From assembly GCF_023276355.1 (NCBI RefSeq), contig NZ_JALLPL010000001.1, forward strand, positions 434,001-498,000: a stretch of DNA of 64,000 bases, read 5' to 3'. A program made the translations under genes and the position numbers. The notes beneath the pieces are model-generated. The model saw only the letters and a program-made list of their open reading frames with translations, was not told where the DNA came from and made no database searches. Of this stretch, positions 61,845 through 64,000 are shown piece after piece (within the stretch, counting starts at the first letter, position 1; the number at the start of each line of letters is the position of its first letter). This DNA is from Haloplanus sp. XH21. Its GTDB lineage: Archaea; Halobacteriota; Halobacteria; Halobacteriales; Haloferacaceae.

Positions 61845-62939
61845 ATGCCTCGGTCAACCACGACACGGCGCGGCGTATTGCAGGCAGCGGGAGCGGCGGG
61901 CGTCGCCGGGCTGGCAGGCTGCGTCGGTGGGGCGATCGGCTCTGGCGATACGGGTGGGTCGTCCCAGCAGGACGTGTCGGTGATCCTGAACTGGAAGCCC
62001 AACGCGACGCAGGCGGGCTACTTCGTCGCGGATCAGAACGGATTCTACGAGGAGGAGGGTCTCTCGGTCGACCTTGTGTCCGGACAGGGCGGGAGTTTTG
62101 CCGCCAAGCAGGTCGGCCTCGGAAACCAGGACATCGGTCTCGGGACGGGGATCGCACTGCTGAAAGCGCGGAACCGCGACCTCGACATTCAGTCGTTCGC
62201 GGCGGCACAGGACTCAAACGCGGTTATCTACACGGTCGAAGAGGCGTTCGGCGGGGAGCTCACGGACCCGTCACAACTCGCGGGCAAGCGGGTGGCGGTC
62301 GTCACCGAATCGGCCAAGACGTACACCTACCTGCAGATGCTCCTCTCGCAGGCGGGCATCGCCGACGACGTGGAACTCGTCAGCGTCGGGGTCGAACAGC
62401 AGACCTCGCATCTCCTCTCGGGGAACGCGGACGCCGCGGTGGGCATCTTCTCGGACCCGCTCGGCCTCGACGCCGAGGGTTACAACGCGTCGATGCTCTG
62501 GCTCTCCGACTACACCCCCTCCATCGGCCGAACGGTGTTCGCCCGCCCCGACTACGCGGCCGAGAACCCGGAGGTCATCGAGGGGTTCCTGCGAGCGACC
62601 GCTCGGGGCTGGGCGTGGGCCTCGAACGAGCCGGCCGACGGGATGGATCGGATGATCGACGCGAGAGAGAGCCTATCGAAATCCCGCGACATCGGCCTGC
62701 TCAAACTGAAGTACACGGCGAAGAATCTCGTGTTGAGCGAGGCGGTTCGCGAGCAGGGCTGGGGCTATCAGCGCGCGGACATCTGGGATCGGGTGGCAAC
62801 GAACCTCACCGAGAGCGACGTGATCGACGCCGATGTCGCCGTCGACGACGCCTGGTCGAACGACCGCCTCGACACCGACGCGGACTACGTCGGCGACTAC
62901 GCGACGCGTGTCACCACCGACTACGACCTCCCAGTCTGA
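61845..62939 (+). CDS. THI5/NMT1-type ABC substrate-binding protein
   Basis: A 364-residue solute-binding lipoprotein. A twin-arginine signal (TTRRGVLQAAGAAGVAGLAG then C) is followed by a Gly/Ser linker and a SsuA/THI5-like domain: VILNWKPNATQAGYFVADQN, FYEEEGLSVDLVSGQGG, GIALLKARNRDLDIQSFAAA. Members bind sulfonates, taurine or thiamine precursors; the N-terminal LNWKPNxxxAGYFVA pattern is closest to pyrimidine (HMP)-type binding proteins (inference). A CGTTTAAG TATA-like box 28-35 nt upstream fits a leaderless start. The permease gene starts at once after the stop. Confidence 0.88.
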   Translation: MPRSTTTRRGVLQAAGAAGVAGLAGCVGGAIGSGDTGGSSQQDVSVILNWKPNATQAGYFVADQNGFYEEEGLSVDLVSGQGGSFAAKQVGLGNQDIGLGTGIALLKARNRDLDIQSFAAAQDSNAVIYTVEEAFGGELTDPSQLAGKRVAVVTESAKTYTYLQMLLSQAGIADDVELVSVGVEQQTSHLLSGNADAAVGIFSDPLGLDAEGYNASMLWLSDYTPSIGRTVFARPDYAAENPEVIEGFLRATARGWAWASNEPADGMDRMIDARESLSKSRDIGLLKLKYTAKNLVLSEAVREQGWGYQRADIWDRVATNLTESDVIDADVAVDDAWSNDRLDTDADYVGDYATRVTTDYDLPV

Positions 62940-64000
62940 ATGCGAACGGGTCAGATTCGTCGCGCCGCCGGTGACCTCTCTCGGCCGCTCACGGCCGCCG
63001 CAGCCCTCGTGGTGGGTGTCGCCCTGTGGCAAGCCGCGACGGCACTCACCGGCGTGCGGACGATTCTCCTTCCGTCACCCGTCGACGTGGTCGGCGCGCT
63101 CGGTGGGCACGGCGGCGCGCTCGTCCAGCACGTCGCGTACACGGGCTACGAGATCGGTCTCGGATGGCTCGCCGGCGTCGGCGTCGGCATACTCAGCGCG
63201 AGCGCGATGGCCGCCTCACGTCGCCTCCGTCTCGCCGTTTACCCGCTCTTGCTGTCGGTGCGGATCGTTCCGCTCATCGCCATCGCCCCGCTGTTGATCG
63301 TCGCCTTCGGCGCGACGCTCCGGACGCGAGTGCTGATGGCCGCGATACTCACCTTCTTCCCGGTCGCCGTGGCGACGCTCGACGGATTGCTGTCGGTGCC
63401 GGCTCGCCAACTCGACCTCATGCAGTCCGTCGAGGCGTCGACCTGGAAGCGGATCCGTCACGTCCGGCTCCCGAACGCCGTCCCGAGCGTCTTCGCCGGG
63501 GTGAAAATCGCTACCCCGCTCGCCGTCGAGGGCGTGTTGATCGCGGAGTTTCTCGCCTCGTCGCGTGGCCTGGGCCACGCCGTTCTGCAGGCAGCCGCGG
63601 CGCTGGATACGGCGCTGCTGTTCGCGGAGGTGGTCCTGATCATCGGGATCGGCCTGGCGCTGTTCGGTCTGGTCGCGGCCGCCGAGCGAGCGGTCCGCTG
63701 GAACGACGCCTCGGGGGTCGCGAGCGGGTTCGGAAGCGGCGGTGGCGGGATCGAGACGCCGACGCCGGACCGGCTCGTCTTCGGCGGGCTCGCGCTCGCG
63801 GCCATCGCGAGCCTCTGGGTCGGCGGGACCGTCCTGTTGCCGACGACATCGGCGTTTCTCCCCCGTCCGACCGCCGTCGCGGCGTCGCTGTGGGCGACGC
63901 CGGGCCTGTTTCTGCGGGCGTCCGTGGGAACCCTGGGAAAACTCGCGGCGGGCTGGGCGGTCGGCGCGGGCATCGGCGGAACGATCGGCGCGGTCATCGC
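62940..64000 (+). CDS. Double-length ABC permease (runs off window)
   Basis: The visible 353 residues contain one complete SsuC/ThiX-type permease unit of about 260 residues, with the coupling loop EASTWKRIRHVRLPNAVPSV, followed by a glycine linker and the start of a second, similar unit: LPTTSAFLPRPTAVAASLWA...LGKLAAGWAVGAGIGG mirrors ILLPSPVDVVGALG...YEIGLGWLAGVGVGI in the first. So two permease subunits are fused in one chain. The ATG overlaps the TGA of the binding-protein gene by one base. The ATPase gene is presumably beyond the window. Confidence 0.88.
   Translation, partial: MRTGQIRRAAGDLSRPLTAAAALVVGVALWQAATALTGVRTILLPSPVDVVGALGGHGGALVQHVAYTGYEIGLGWLAGVGVGILSASAMAASRRLRLAVYPLLLSVRIVPLIAIAPLLIVAFGATLRTRVLMAAILTFFPVAVATLDGLLSVPARQLDLMQSVEASTWKRIRHVRLPNAVPSVFAGVKIATPLAVEGVLIAEFLASSRGLGHAVLQAAAALDTALLFAEVVLIIGIGLALFGLVAAAERAVRWNDASGVASGFGSGGGGIETPTPDRLVFGGLALAAIASLWVGGTVLLPTTSAFLPRPTAVAASLWATPGLFLRASVGTLGKLAAGWAVGAGIGGTIGAVI

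Overview
This window comes from the chromosome of a halophilic archaeon (class Halobacteria). The evidence is GC-rich DNA, a strongly acidic proteome, twin-arginine lipoproteins, leaderless genes with a TATA box about 27-30 nt before the ATG, and archaeal information-processing genes: TBP, SRP54, RFC, PriL, Hjc, RpaC, a doublet histone and an archaeal CCA enzyme. I do not assign a genus.

Region by region. Positions 1-22,250 are ordinary core genome: tyrS (cut by the window start), a DUF460 nuclease-like protein, rnz, rfcC with a lipid decarboxylase, a tRNA G10 methyltransferase, a gluconate-dehydratase-like enzyme, tbp, a CPBP protease, hisG, two coupled lipoproteins, an SAH/MTA deaminase beside S-adenosylhomocysteinase, a two-RCK potassium channel, hjc, a SWIM protein and priL. 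Positions 22,350-28,690 mix core genes (tRNA-Arg(TCT) with an intron, UPF0200/UPF0201, an MgtE pair, srp54) with three frameshifted gene remnants. Positions 28,690-38,640 look like an accessory island. It has AT-richer gaps, two related four-helix membrane proteins on either side of a formate/nitrite transporter, a receiver-PAS protein, a UspA scrap, a broken transposase, and tRNA-Val(TAC) at its right edge.

Positions 39,747-46,520 hold an ABC exporter gene split by a 4.87-kb integrative element. The element carries a tyrosine integrase, a ribbon-helix-helix/winged-helix type protein, a minus-strand operon of four overlapping small genes, a small membrane protein and a 1-kb ORF-poor region. 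It is flanked by a 12-bp direct repeat, and deleting the element restores the exporter reading frame exactly.

Positions 46,520-64,000 return to core genome: a receiver-PAS-PAS histidine kinase, a creatininase/ArfB-like enzyme, a dihydroneopterin aldolase (MptD), an Azf-type glucose-6-phosphate dehydrogenase, a complete sugar ABC transporter operon, tRNA-Arg(GCG), rpaC, a histone gene immediately followed by a histone deacetylase-family gene, cca, tRNA-Asn(GTT), and a THI5/NMT1-type transporter with a double-length permease that runs off the window.

The most unusual structural signal lies downstream of three of the four tRNA genes. Each is followed by palindromes. At all three loci part of the palindromic DNA copies that tRNA's own 3' end, and most of the hairpin tips share a TCGCTNCGCTCG-like sequence. 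Together with the integrative element and the island edge, this points to repeated recombination at tRNA 3' ends.
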